NCBI RefSeq assembly: GCF_030020805.1
Contig: NZ_CP125098.1
Location: 1,344,001-1,408,000, forward strand
Length of the DNA stretch: 64,000 nucleotides
Source of the DNA: Paenibacillus sp. RC67
GTDB taxonomy: Bacteria > Bacillota > Bacilli > Paenibacillales > NBRC-103111
Reading direction: 5' to 3'
The translations under genes and the position numbers were made by a program. How positions within the stretch are numbered: position 1 is the stretch's first letter; every line of letters begins with the position of its first letter. A model generated the notes under the pieces. That model saw only the letters and a list, made by a program, of their open reading frames with translations, was not told the DNA's origin and did no database searches. This document shows positions 34,759 through 44,167 of this stretch, one piece after another.

Positions 34759-36591
34759 ATGCGCCATTGGAATGACCGGATGCTAAAGACAAAGATGTTT
34801 ATTTCTTTTTCCGTCGTCTCTTTGCTGATTGTGGGGATCACTTGCGGCATCTTTTATTTTAAAAATACGAGTGACATTAAAGATCAGACATTTTCATTAT
34901 CGAAGATTATTTCCAAACAGTTTTCCGAAATGATCGATCTGTACATACAAAATATGGAAGAACTTTCTCTCTCCATCTCTATTGATCCGTCCATCCAAGG
35001 GATTCTGTTCGACTTCTATAAAGCGACCGATCCTGTGGAGAAGGAGGTCGTCGGCTATAAGCTGAATCCCATTTTGTTCAACTTCTCTTATCCTAAAACC
35101 TACGTTCAGCGTATCTCGATCTACTCTCTGGATAACCATTTGTACCAGTATTCCAAGCGGGTGGAGCCGAAGCCGATCAATCAGCTGACACCGGAGCAGT
35201 TGAGCGCGTTAGCCGTGTCCTTAAGCAAGAAGCCGTTCGTCAGTCTGCCCTCCTATGAAATCAATATGGATGAGCAGCACACCGAGAAAGGGATTTCGTT
35301 TATCCGTAAAATTACGAAAATTCCTACACAGACCATCATCGGCTTTGTGCAAATCGACCTGAATGTCAATGCGTTCAATATGGTGCTGGCCAACACGAAT
35401 GCCAATGAAATGCAGCATGCGATGAACGTCTTGATTGTGAATGACGAAGGCCGAATCATCTATGAGAACGGGAGCGATGGCAGCGGAAGCCTACAGGACA
35501 ATTTCGACCTTGCGGTGTTAAACCGGAATGATACGGAGGGCGAGCTGAACTGGAGACATAACAATTATTTGTACACTATCGTCAAATCCGGCTATACAGG
35601 CTGGAATACGATGATTCTTATTCCCAAGGATGTTCTTCTGCAGAAACAAAAAAAGATTCAAGAGATTGTCCTGTTGGTTGGCGCTCTCACGATGCTGTTG
35701 ATTGCTGCCGTTTCCTATTTTTTATCCCATCAAATTTTATTGCCGTTGAACCATCTGATGCGCAATATGTCGAGAGTGGAGCTGGGCGATTTCAGCCACA
35801 GAATGGAATACTCAGGCCGCAACGAAATCGGCAAGCTGAGCCGTATGTACAACCATATGCTGGAAAGCATTTCCCGATTGATTCATGAAGTATATGAGTC
35901 CAAGCTGGCGGAGAAGCATGCTCAGCTCTCCGCATTGCACGCACAAATTAACCCTCATTTTCTGTACAATACCCTGAACATTATGAAGTCAATCAGCCGC
36001 TTGAGAGGCATTGAAGAGGTCGCCGAAATTTCCGAGTCGTTGGCCGGTTTGTTTCAATACAGTATGAAAAATATTCAGCATCCGGTAAAGCTGCAAGAAG
36101 AGATCGAGCATATCCACAATTACTTTAAAATACAGCAGCATCGGTTCGGCAGCCGGATTCAGCTCTCTTGTGACATTCCGCCACAACTGCTGCAGGCCGC
36201 CATACTGAAGCTTACGATTCAACCCCTGATTGAGAATGCGTTTAATCACGGGCTCCGGAGGAAAAAATCGGGAGGGTGCATTACGCTTAGGGCAATGGAA
36301 GCCCAAGGGATCCTTACAATTACCGTCCATGACAACGGAGATGGGATGAATGACAAGGCAATGACGGAACTGCAGAGGTCATTTCGAATGTCCAATGCTT
36401 TAAATTCTTATGAAGCTGGGGGTCACGGCATCGGGTTATCGAACATTCGCCAGCGGATTCAGCTGTATTATGGCAAGGAGTATGGGCTAACAGTTACTAG
36501 CAAGCCGGATGAAGGAACCTCTGTATCCTTGGTCTTACCGTTCGTTACGGAGGTCAAAGTGAGCCGCAATACGGGGGAGGCCGTGCTGTGA
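34759..36591 (+). CDS. YesM-type sensor histidine kinase
   Basis: A 610-residue membrane kinase. TM1 is FISFSVVSLLIVGITCGIFY, an extracellular region of about 250 residues follows, and TM2 is IVLLVGALTMLLIAAVSYFL. HAMP (SHQILLPLNHLMRNMSR), the His_kinase box HAQINPHFLYNTLNIMKS and a HATPase domain (LIENAFNHGL, VHDNGDGM, GHGIGLSNIRQR) follow in order. GGGGAGG precedes the ATG, and the stop overlaps the GTG of the response-regulator gene. It senses an extracytoplasmic signal for the downstream importer. Confidence 0.9.
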   Translation: MRHWNDRMLKTKMFISFSVVSLLIVGITCGIFYFKNTSDIKDQTFSLSKIISKQFSEMIDLYIQNMEELSLSISIDPSIQGILFDFYKATDPVEKEVVGYKLNPILFNFSYPKTYVQRISIYSLDNHLYQYSKRVEPKPINQLTPEQLSALAVSLSKKPFVSLPSYEINMDEQHTEKGISFIRKITKIPTQTIIGFVQIDLNVNAFNMVLANTNANEMQHAMNVLIVNDEGRIIYENGSDGSGSLQDNFDLAVLNRNDTEGELNWRHNNYLYTIVKSGYTGWNTMILIPKDVLLQKQKKIQEIVLLVGALTMLLIAAVSYFLSHQILLPLNHLMRNMSRVELGDFSHRMEYSGRNEIGKLSRMYNHMLESISRLIHEVYESKLAEKHAQLSALHAQINPHFLYNTLNIMKSISRLRGIEEVAEISESLAGLFQYSMKNIQHPVKLQEEIEHIHNYFKIQQHRFGSRIQLSCDIPPQLLQAAILKLTIQPLIENAFNHGLRRKKSGGCITLRAMEAQGILTITVHDNGDGMNDKAMTELQRSFRMSNALNSYEAGGHGIGLSNIRQRIQLYYGKEYGLTVTSKPDEGTSVSLVLPFVTEVKVSRNTGEAVL

Positions 36592-38129
36592 TTATTTTTG
36601 TAGTAGAGGATGAACGATGGGCTCTGGCGGAGCTGGAGCAGATGATGCTGGCCCAATATGGCTCCGAACACCGCATTCATGCATTTGATAATGGAGATGA
36701 TGCTTTAACCGCTGCCGGCAGGCTGCATCCAAGCCTCGTGCTGACGGATATCAATATGCCTGGAATCGATGGACTGGAGCTGATCGAAGAGCTGGCTAAG
36801 CAGGATTCCGCCATCAAATGTATCATCCTGAGCGTTCATGATGAGTTCGAATATGCCCGGCAGAGCATGAAGTTCGGGGTAGGTGACTATTTATTGAAGC
36901 CGGTGAAAAAAGAAGCATTGTTTCAAGCCGTCGATAAGGCGATTGCTCATAGTAAGGAAGCGAGCAGGAGAAGGACGGAATGGTTCACAGGTTCTCTGGC
37001 CCAGATGCTGTTGTCGGAGGAAGAGCGGTTGAATAAGGCGGATTTTGAACGCGAGGTGAATCGCCCGATGTATGGAATGGCGCTGCTTTCCTTGAGTGCA
37101 ACGGAGCGGTTCAAGGTATGGGAGCATGTAGAGCAGGGAATGGAGGAGCTTGACCGCCAGTTGGGGCGCGATGGATCTCCAGGGATGGCTGCATGCTGTA
37201 TCGATCTGGATACCAGACAAAGATTGCTGCTTATCCCTATGACACCAACAGAGGAAACCATGCTGCGGTCTGCCATGTCGCTTTTCTATGAACGGCTGAA
37301 ATGCCTTCCTGTACATCTTCATTTGGTATTTGCCGTCAAAAAAGAAAAGGAATCGCTTCGTGGTTTGTTTATACAGCTAAAGCAATGTGTGGAGGAGCAG
37401 GCGATTTTCGGCATGCCGACTTATCTTACCTTAGGTATGAAACGACAGGAGGCCGATCTGCTGCATGTGTGGGATAAGGTCCGCGTTATGGAGGTGCATT
37501 ACCGAAAAGGCGACTTGCTCAAGGGACAGCAGGTGCTGGAGTGCATCATGGAGGAATTGAGTCACAAGCGTGTTACCAAGCGGCAGTTAAAGCTATTTGT
37601 TCACGACATGCTATTTTCACTGCATTACCGCCTCCTTGCTTCAAGCAGCGGAATGGTCAGTCTGAATGAGCTGCAGGAGGATTTGCGCAGCCTGAACGGC
37701 TGTACCAGCTATGAAGAGCTGTTGGAATGGCTTCAGGAGAAGCTGGTTGATCTGTATTGCGGTATGGAGAGCAAAGAGCTGAATCCCAAAGGACTTGTTC
37801 CTGTCCTGCTGCAGCATATCCATACCCATTATCAAGAGAACATTTCTTTGCAGCAGTTTGCTTGCGACCATCATATTAGTCTTGGCTATTTGTCGCGTAT
37901 GTTCAAGAGCCAGACCGGTACGACCTTCTCCGATTATATTGCCGGATACCGTATTCGCAAGGCAAAGGAGCTGCTTAGCGGAGGCATCGAACGGCTGCAG
38001 GAGGTCAGCCAACTGGTCGGCTATGAGGATACGAAGCATTTTAGCGCTCTGTTCAAGAAGTATGTCGGTCAAACCCCTATTACCTACGCAAGAGAGAACA
38101 GTGCCATTAGGAAAAATTCCCCCCTTTAA
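36588..38129 (+). CDS. YesN-type response regulator (REC + AraC HTH)
   Basis: A 513-residue protein. The receiver domain starts IIFVVEDERWALAELEQMM, with the phospho-Asp in LVLTDINMPGIDG and the Lys in YLLKPVKKEAL. A long linker leads to a C-terminal double HTH (ISLQQFACDHHISLGYLSRM, LQEVSQLVGYEDTKHFSALF). The start is GTG with GGGGAGG, overlapping the kinase stop. In contrast to the homologue at 19 kb, this copy is intact. It probably activates the binding-protein gene at 38285. Confidence 0.9.
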   Translation: MIIFVVEDERWALAELEQMMLAQYGSEHRIHAFDNGDDALTAAGRLHPSLVLTDINMPGIDGLELIEELAKQDSAIKCIILSVHDEFEYARQSMKFGVGDYLLKPVKKEALFQAVDKAIAHSKEASRRRTEWFTGSLAQMLLSEEERLNKADFEREVNRPMYGMALLSLSATERFKVWEHVEQGMEELDRQLGRDGSPGMAACCIDLDTRQRLLLIPMTPTEETMLRSAMSLFYERLKCLPVHLHLVFAVKKEKESLRGLFIQLKQCVEEQAIFGMPTYLTLGMKRQEADLLHVWDKVRVMEVHYRKGDLLKGQQVLECIMEELSHKRVTKRQLKLFVHDMLFSLHYRLLASSSGMVSLNELQEDLRSLNGCTSYEELLEWLQEKLVDLYCGMESKELNPKGLVPVLLQHIHTHYQENISLQQFACDHHISLGYLSRMFKSQTGTTFSDYIAGYRIRKAKELLSGGIERLQEVSQLVGYEDTKHFSALFKKYVGQTPITYARENSAIRKNSPL

Positions 38130-38225
38130 TCCGTACAAATCGCCTGTATTCGCTGTATGGAGGCCCGACTTACAATAAAGCTACAATAAGCCCTTGCAGC
38201 TATCGTCATTAGAATGTCCTTCACA

Positions 38226-38276
38226 AAAGCGAAGGCTTACGAAGCAGGTTTTTCCTTCAGAAAAACTTTAGGGAGG
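38226..38276 (+). promoter_or_regulatory. Leader hairpin element, copy 1
   Basis: GGCTTACGAAGCAGG followed by TTTTTCCTTCAGAAAAA and the ribosome site. It is nearly the same as 41835-41880 (GCTTACGAAGCA, then a GTTTT/AAAAC hairpin, then TTTAGGGAGG or TTTTAGGAGG). It lies immediately before the second binding-protein gene. The hairpin adjoins the ribosome site and may affect translation or mRNA stability. Confidence 0.55.
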
Positions 38277-38284
38277 AACGAAAG

Positions 38285-39640
38285 ATGAAACGAGCCCAAC
38301 TGTTTACTGTTGTTTCCTATGCAGCACTGATTTCAGTTCTTGCAGCGGGATGCAGCACTTCCAGTCAACCGTCAGGAGGAGGCAGCTCAGCCCCTGGCAG
38401 CACACCTTCCACAGCACCCTCAGCAGGCAAGACGAATGAACCGACTACCTTGACCCTCCTCATCGGATCGACCGGCACGGCATATCCTGCCACCCAAGCG
38501 GTTGCAGCGGAAGCAGAAAAAAAGCTAAACATCAAAATCAAATTTGACATCAAGCCGGACGGCACCGAAGGGGACAACCTGGTCAAGACGCGATTGGCAA
38601 CGGGAGAAATGGCCGATATTTTGTTCTATAACTCGGGGTCGCTGCTGCAAGCCCTGAATCCGGAAGAGAATTTCGTTGATCTGTCGAAGGAGCCATACAT
38701 GGCGAATCTGCTGGATTCGTACAAGGAAACGATCAGCTCCGGCGGCAAAGTATTCGGCGTGCCCGGCGGTTCCTCCAATGTCGGCGGCATCCTGTACAAC
38801 AAAAAGGTGTACGCAGAGCTAGGGCTCTCTGTCCCCAAAACATGGGCGGATTTCATAGCCAACAGCGATAAAATCAAAGCCGCAGGAAAAACCGCTATCA
38901 TCGGATCGTATAAAACGACCTGGACGTCGCAGCTGTTCGTGCTTGCCAATCAGTATAACGTCCAATCGCAGGTGCCGACCTTTGCCAAGGATTATACGGC
39001 GAACAAAACCAAATATGCTACGACGCCAGCGGCGCTTCGAGGGTTTGAAATGACCAGCGAGGTGTTCAAAAAAGGATACTACAACAAGGATTTTCTAGCT
39101 ACCACCTATGATACGGGGCTTAAAATGCTTGCGGAAGGCAGTGGGGTTCAGTACCCGATGCTGACCAGTGCTATCGATGCCCTGGCTCAAAACTTTCCGG
39201 ATAAAGTCCAAGATATCGGCGTGTTCCCGATTCCTAGCGATAATGCAAGCTTAAACGGATTCACCGTATGGATGCCAAGTTCTTATTACATTAATAAAAA
39301 GAGCAAAAATATCGACGCCGCCAAAAAGTTCGTCGAATTCCTGATTTCCCCGGAAGGTCAAAAAGCCTATATGTCCAAAAGCAAGGCGAACGGACCTTTT
39401 GTCGTCAAGGGCATTCAGGTTCCGGACGACGCGTATCAGGCGGTTAAGGATATGCAGACTTACTTTGATAACGGCAAAACACTGCCGGCGCTGGAGTTCA
39501 TCTCGCCTGTCAAAGGCCCTAACCTTGAAAGCATATTGATCGAAGTCGGAACCGGGCAAAAGACAGCAGCCGAAGGAGCTGCCGACTACGATAAGGATGT
39601 CAAGAAGCAGGCGCAGCAGCTTAATCTTCCAGGATGGTAA
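38285..39640 (+). CDS. Carbohydrate ABC transporter substrate-binding lipoprotein
   Basis: A 451-residue family 1 binding protein. The signal peptide ends at the lipobox LAAGC, and a Ser/Pro-rich linker follows. The mature protein contains GEMADILFYNSGSLL, GGILYNKKVYAELGLSVPKT and EFLISPEGQKAYMSKSKANG. AGGGAGG precedes the ATG. It feeds the two permeases encoded at 39765 and 40628. The 124-base spacer to the first permease contains a GGCCCTGC/GCAGGGCC hairpin near 39710-39733. Confidence 0.9.
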   Translation: MKRAQLFTVVSYAALISVLAAGCSTSSQPSGGGSSAPGSTPSTAPSAGKTNEPTTLTLLIGSTGTAYPATQAVAAEAEKKLNIKIKFDIKPDGTEGDNLVKTRLATGEMADILFYNSGSLLQALNPEENFVDLSKEPYMANLLDSYKETISSGGKVFGVPGGSSNVGGILYNKKVYAELGLSVPKTWADFIANSDKIKAAGKTAIIGSYKTTWTSQLFVLANQYNVQSQVPTFAKDYTANKTKYATTPAALRGFEMTSEVFKKGYYNKDFLATTYDTGLKMLAEGSGVQYPMLTSAIDALAQNFPDKVQDIGVFPIPSDNASLNGFTVWMPSSYYINKKSKNIDAAKKFVEFLISPEGQKAYMSKSKANGPFVVKGIQVPDDAYQAVKDMQTYFDNGKTLPALEFISPVKGPNLESILIEVGTGQKTAAEGAADYDKDVKKQAQQLNLPGW

Positions 39641-39764
39641 GAGCTGATCTGCCCTGTATTGCTGGCTGGTGAGGGTTCTAACTACACCCCAAACAGGAAG
39701 TCTATATCCGGCCCTGCATAACGCTGCAGGGCCGATTTTATCCACATGAAAGGAAAGGATTCAG

Positions 39765-40631
39765 ATGACGCTTACCCAAAAGAAAATGTATTCCTATTTG
39801 TTTCTGCTTCCTGCCGGAATCATTTACTTCGTGTTTTACCTGCTTCCGACCATCATGTCGCTCTTCTTCAGCTTGACCCGTTGGACGCTGACCAAATGGC
39901 AGTTTATAGGCTTTGACAATTACATCATGTTTTTTGACGAATCATCGCTTAAGATCGGTTTCAAAAATACGCTAATCTTCGCTGTCGTAACCTGCGGCTT
40001 GAAGGTCATTCTCGCGCTGCTGCTTGCCACGCTGCTGACGTCGCGAATCTGGTTTAAGGATTACTTCCGGTCGATGGTGTTTTTCCCGACCCTGCTCAGT
40101 ACGATTGCCGTCGGTATTGCCTTCAGTACGATGATGCATCCGACACAAGGAGTTATCAACACCGCGCTGGCTGCCATGGGCATCAACGGTCCCGATTGGC
40201 TGGGCAATACCAGCATTGCTCTGCTGTCCGTTGCGCTCGTTGACGTCTGGAAAGGCGTCGGCATTGCGACGGTCATTTACATTGCCGGCATCATGTCCAT
40301 TCCCCAGCATTATTACGAGGCCTTGAAAATAGACGGAGGAAGCTCATTCAAGGGCTTTTGGCATATTACTTTGCCGCTCAGCAGACCCGCCATGAACTCC
40401 GTTATCATCCTGGCGTTCATAGGCGGCCTACGGACATTTGACCTGATTTGGGCCATGACGAAGGGAGGGCCCGGCTTTTCGACCGACCTTATCGCCTCGA
40501 TTATTTATAAGCAGTATCAGGCCGGTTTCTATGGATTGGCGACTGCAGGCAATGTCATTCTGTTCATTGCCATTTCGGTTCTGGCATTTCCGCTCTATAT
40601 GTTCTTGAACAGAAGAGAGGTGGACCTGTGA
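39765..40631 (+). CDS. Carbohydrate ABC transporter permease (MalF-like)
   Basis: A 288-residue CUT1 permease with six membrane segments. The EAA loop reads YYEALKIDGGSSFKGFWHIT, and the conserved FDLIWAMTKGGPGFSTDLI follows. AAAGGA lies upstream. The stop overlaps the GTG of the next permease by four bases, giving coupled translation. Confidence 0.9.
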   Translation: MTLTQKKMYSYLFLLPAGIIYFVFYLLPTIMSLFFSLTRWTLTKWQFIGFDNYIMFFDESSLKIGFKNTLIFAVVTCGLKVILALLLATLLTSRIWFKDYFRSMVFFPTLLSTIAVGIAFSTMMHPTQGVINTALAAMGINGPDWLGNTSIALLSVALVDVWKGVGIATVIYIAGIMSIPQHYYEALKIDGGSSFKGFWHITLPLSRPAMNSVIILAFIGGLRTFDLIWAMTKGGPGFSTDLIASIIYKQYQAGFYGLATAGNVILFIAISVLAFPLYMFLNRREVDL

Positions 40632-41461
40632 ACCGCGTTGCGCAAAAGACGGTCGTCAGCATCTTCATGCTGGTTCTATCCACCGTTATATTCTGGGTGC
40701 CTTTCTACTTCGTCATTATTAACTCCTTCAAATCTCCGACCAAAGCGGCGGATATGAGCATGGCATGGCCCGATTCCTTCCATATTATCGAGAACTATAA
40801 ATCGGTGCTGCAGGCAGCGGACCATATGCTGGTTCGGGCGTTTTACAACAGTACGCTCCTGACCGTTCTGTCTATCGCTGGGCTGGTTATTGTCAGCTCG
40901 TTGGCAGGCTTCGTGCTTCAGAGGAGGGAGAGGGGGAGAGGTGCGGCGACACTCAATTTCCTAGTTCTGGCTGGCCTAATGATCCCTCCTGCCGTCGTAC
41001 CTACGATTTGGGTGCTCAATTCGGTGGGGCTGTTCAAGACGCTGCCGGGGCTTACCTTGGTCGAAATCGCTCTGCACTTTCCGTTTTGTGCCATTTTGTA
41101 TAAAGCCTTTACAGCCACGATTCCCCGGGATATCGATGAAAGTGCGTTCATTGACGGGTGCGGGGGCCTCAAACTGTTCACTCATATCATTTTTCCTTTA
41201 TTAAAGCCCGTATCCTCGACCATCATCATTATTCAATCCGTCAGCGTGTTCAACGATTTCGTCAATCCGCTCTATTTCTTGCCCGGCTCGGAGAATGCGA
41301 CCGTTCAGCTTACGCTGTACAACTTTATGAGTATGTACATCACGTCCTGGAATCTGCTGTTTGCCGATGTGGTGCTGATCTCCATCCCTCCGTTAATCCT
41401 GTTTATTTTCTTCAACAAAAAGATCGTCGCCGGCATGACCGCCGGTTCTGTAAAGGGCTAG
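40628..41461 (+). CDS. Carbohydrate ABC transporter permease (MalG-like)
   Basis: A 277-residue CUT1 permease with six membrane segments. The EAA loop is DIDESAFIDGCGGLKLFTHI, and the C-terminus is VAGMTAGSVKG. The GTG start overlaps the previous stop. It is the last gene of this importer, followed by palindromic element D and then the APS kinase gene. Confidence 0.9.
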   Translation: MNRVAQKTVVSIFMLVLSTVIFWVPFYFVIINSFKSPTKAADMSMAWPDSFHIIENYKSVLQAADHMLVRAFYNSTLLTVLSIAGLVIVSSLAGFVLQRRERGRGAATLNFLVLAGLMIPPAVVPTIWVLNSVGLFKTLPGLTLVEIALHFPFCAILYKAFTATIPRDIDESAFIDGCGGLKLFTHIIFPLLKPVSSTIIIIQSVSVFNDFVNPLYFLPGSENATVQLTLYNFMSMYITSWNLLFADVVLISIPPLILFIFFNKKIVAGMTAGSVKG

Positions 41462-41652
41462 CCGATTGCTGAATTACGGCCGCATCGACCATGCGATTGG
41501 CGTAATGCACAATGAAGCCTCCTCTGGAGCGAAGTAAACTGAAGGAGAAAAGAAGTTAGTTTTCGTTAGAACTTTGTGCAGTTGCTTACAGGGAGTTTTA
41601 GAAAAAACTCGTCAGGGTGTGAGAAGTCCTTACTAAGAAAAGTTGAAGGCTG

Positions 41653-41775
41653 GAGGTGGGGTGTCCCCTGTAGGAGCGAATGCGTCCGCCTTTGTTATCG
41701 GGAAATCACCGCTATAAATTGTATGAAAAATTTCCCGATAACAACAGCGGCCGGAAGGGGATACCCCACCGGAGC
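41653..41775. repeat. Nested palindromic element, copy D
   Basis: The middle arms are GGTGGGGTGTCCCC (41655-41668) and GGGGATACCCCACC (41757-41770), and the inner arms are TTTGTTATCGGGAAAT and AATTTCCCGATAACAA. The right outer part GGGTTTCTCAACAAA is at 41797-41811. Same orientation as C. It lies between the permease and APS kinase genes. Confidence 0.85.
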
Positions 41776-41834
41776 ATACAACCACCTTCTAGATTGGGTT
41801 TCTCAACAAATTCAGAGTTTTCTAACGAAAACTA

Positions 41835-41880
41835 AGTGAAAGCTTACGAAGCAAGTTTTCTAACGAAAACTTTTAGGAGG
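41835..41880 (+). promoter_or_regulatory. Leader hairpin element, copy 2
   Basis: AGCTTACGAAGCAAG, then the hairpin GTTTTCTAACGAAAAC, then TTTTAGGAGG serving the APS kinase start at 41888. An additional GTTTTCTAACGAAAAC hairpin lies just upstream at 41817-41832. It is the same architecture as at 38226. Confidence 0.6.
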
Positions 41881-41887
41881 AGAGTAC

Positions 41888-42508
41888 ATGGAAAGCTCCA
41901 GCGGTAGTGTACTTTGGTTCACAGGTCTCTCAGGCTCTGGCAAAACGACTACGGCGCAGCACGTATGCGCAAGGCTGAAGGAGATCGGCCGCCCCGTCGA
42001 GCTGCTGGATGGCGATGCCGTCCGCGCAGCCATTGGGAAAGGCTTGGGCTTCAGCCGGAGCGACCGGCTCGAAAATATTCGGCGCATGGCTTATATTGCA
42101 AATTTGCTGTCCGGGCACGGCATAACGGTCCTCGTCTCGGCCATCACGCCCTATAAGGAAATGCGCGATTACTTGCGGAGCCATGTCAGCGGCTATGTCG
42201 AGGTGTATGTGAACTGCTCTCTTGAGCAATGCGAAGCACGGGATGTGAAGGGACTGTACGCCAAGGCAAGAAGGCAGGAGATCCCGCAATTCACAGGCAT
42301 TTCGGATGCATATGAGATACCCGAACAAGCGGATCTCATCATCGATACGGAGAAGCATTCGGTAGAAGCGAATACAGAACAGCTTCTGGAATGGCTGCGG
42401 AGAAACCGCTGGACTGCCGAAGAATGGATCGTGCAGCCCGCCATTGCCGCCGGGAAGGAGCAGCTTAGCGAAGACAAGGCGAACGAAGAGGAGAGGATCA
42501 TCCGATGA
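41888..42508 (+). CDS. cysC: Adenylyl-sulfate (APS) kinase-like protein
   Basis: A 206-residue P-loop kinase. Walker A is GLSGSGKT at residues 13-20. The APS kinase hallmarks ELLDGDAVR, FSRSDRLENIRR, SAITPYKEMRDYLR and KGLYAKARR...FTGISDAYE are all present. The enzyme phosphorylates APS to PAPS, although CysC-like kinases with other substrates exist. Its stop overlaps the ATG of a sulfatase-fold gene. No ATP sulfurylase or PAPS reductase gene is in the window. It may recycle sulfate released by the sulfatases or act on a related nucleotide. Confidence 0.85.
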   Translation: MESSSGSVLWFTGLSGSGKTTTAQHVCARLKEIGRPVELLDGDAVRAAIGKGLGFSRSDRLENIRRMAYIANLLSGHGITVLVSAITPYKEMRDYLRSHVSGYVEVYVNCSLEQCEARDVKGLYAKARRQEIPQFTGISDAYEIPEQADLIIDTEKHSVEANTEQLLEWLRRNRWTAEEWIVQPAIAAGKEQLSEDKANEEERIIR

Positions 42509-43935
42509 AAATCATCATGATTTCTCTTGATACGCTGCGAGCGGACCGTCTTGGCTGCTACGGCTATCCTAAGCCGACAAGTCCGCATCTCGATCGGATC
42601 GCCTCGGAAGGCGTGCTGATGGAGCGAGCTTATGCTGCGGATATCCCTACGGAAGTAGCGCATACGGCTATTTTTACCGGAAAGGTAGGTTTGACAACCG
42701 GCATTGTATCTCACGGCTCTGATCTGGCCTACTTGCACAAGAGCGTGAAATGGCTGCCTTCCATGCTGAAGGCTGCAGGGTTCGCAACCTGTGCCATAGA
42801 CAATTTATATAACTTGAAGGAGTGGTTTGCCCGCGGGTACCAATACTACTTGAACAGCTCCGGGCCCAAGCGATGGATTGACGGGCGTACTGTCAACGAT
42901 CTGGCGCTGCCCTGGATTTGCGAGCATAAAGAAGAGGATTTCTTTCTGTTCCTCCATTATTGGGATGCTCATACGCCTTATTTGCCTCCTGAGAAATATA
43001 TCGAACCATTTTACGACAAGAACAAGGACCCTTACCGGAAGGATGGCTCGGGCATGATTTCGGCTTACGAGCATCCGGCGTATCCTTTTTTCAAGCATCA
43101 TCATTACAAGCTGCTGGGCCCGGTGACCGATGCGGAATATATGAATGCGTTGTACGACGCCGAAATCCGCTACCTGGACGATTTGCTTCGAGAGCTGGAT
43201 GACACCTTGGAGCACTTGGGGATCAAAGAAGAAACGCTGCTCGTTCTGTTCGGCGATCACGGAGAAAGCTTGACCGAGCATGATATTTATTGGGATCATT
43301 GCGGGCTGTATGAGCCAACGGTTCATGTTCCCATCATCATGCGGTGGCCGGGAAATATTCCGGAAGGGGCACGGGTTAGCGGCTTTGTTCAGCATGCGGA
43401 TCTGGTGCCCACAGTATTGGAGGCGGCGGCAAAAGCCGCAACATCCGAACGGAATAAAGCTGCGATGGCGACACCGGACGGGATCGACGGCAGAAGCTTG
43501 TGGTCTTCCATTCAAGGAGAGACGGATGGGACGCTGGAGGAAGTATTTTTGAGCGAATGCGCATGGCAGGCGGCAAGGGCTATCCGAACGGAGAGATATA
43601 AGCTGATTCGTTACTATGATCCGGGGCTTTTTCAACGTCCGGTAACGGAGTTATATGATCTGCTTCACGATCCGAAAGAGCTGGTCAATATAGCGGATAC
43701 CGAACCGGAATTGGCTGAGGAACTGGAAATGAAGCTGAATCAACATGTGAGGACTAAATTGGCCGAGAGACCGGACCCGATGCTGAGACAAATTCAGGAA
43801 GCGCAGCTGCCGTTCCGCCGGAGAATCGAAACGATTCTTGGTGAGGTAGGCTTAACGTGGGGAGAGTGGATTCGAAATCCGCAGAGAGAGCGTTATGATG
43901 CTTTGGAGAATGCCGCTTCAACGCATGGCGGATAA
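42505..43935 (+). CDS. Sulfatase-fold hydrolase with Thr at the formylglycine position (1)
   Basis: A 476-residue alkaline-phosphatase-superfamily protein without signal peptide. Metal ligands are visible in MISLDTLRAD (Asp9) and FGDHGE (Asp251, His252). The signature normally reading CxPSRxxxxTG here reads TEVAHTAIFTG, so Thr49 replaces the formylglycine Cys/Ser and His53 replaces Arg. The Lys that usually follows DHGE is replaced by His in YWDHCGLYE. It therefore is probably not a classical FGly sulfatase; a Thr-nucleophile phosphatase, phosphodiesterase or other ester hydrolase is possible. The ATG overlaps the APS kinase stop. Confidence 0.85.
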   Translation: MKIIMISLDTLRADRLGCYGYPKPTSPHLDRIASEGVLMERAYAADIPTEVAHTAIFTGKVGLTTGIVSHGSDLAYLHKSVKWLPSMLKAAGFATCAIDNLYNLKEWFARGYQYYLNSSGPKRWIDGRTVNDLALPWICEHKEEDFFLFLHYWDAHTPYLPPEKYIEPFYDKNKDPYRKDGSGMISAYEHPAYPFFKHHHYKLLGPVTDAEYMNALYDAEIRYLDDLLRELDDTLEHLGIKEETLLVLFGDHGESLTEHDIYWDHCGLYEPTVHVPIIMRWPGNIPEGARVSGFVQHADLVPTVLEAAAKAATSERNKAAMATPDGIDGRSLWSSIQGETDGTLEEVFLSECAWQAARAIRTERYKLIRYYDPGLFQRPVTELYDLLHDPKELVNIADTEPELAEELEMKLNQHVRTKLAERPDPMLRQIQEAQLPFRRRIETILGEVGLTWGEWIRNPQRERYDALENAASTHGG

Positions 43936-44167
43936 ACTGCCGTATCGCAGGCAGCCATGACGCAATCGACTCTAAGGATGTCGCAATCGGCAATGCTGCG
44001 GCCTAAACTGTGGAATATGATGGAGACAGCTGTAACACCTCAGAACCGGGAATTCAGATACACGGCAAAAGGCTCGCAGAAAAAAGTTTCGTATACTAAA
44101 CCAGGAAAGGTGGTGCAGTCCCCGCTTGTTGATTGAAGGTGACGGAGCAAGTGGAGGGGCGCAAACA

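Noticed and set aside
42805..43635. 276-residue minus-strand open frame
   Set aside because: Fully antisense to the sulfatase-fold gene at 42505, whose motifs are clear; no support for a second gene.
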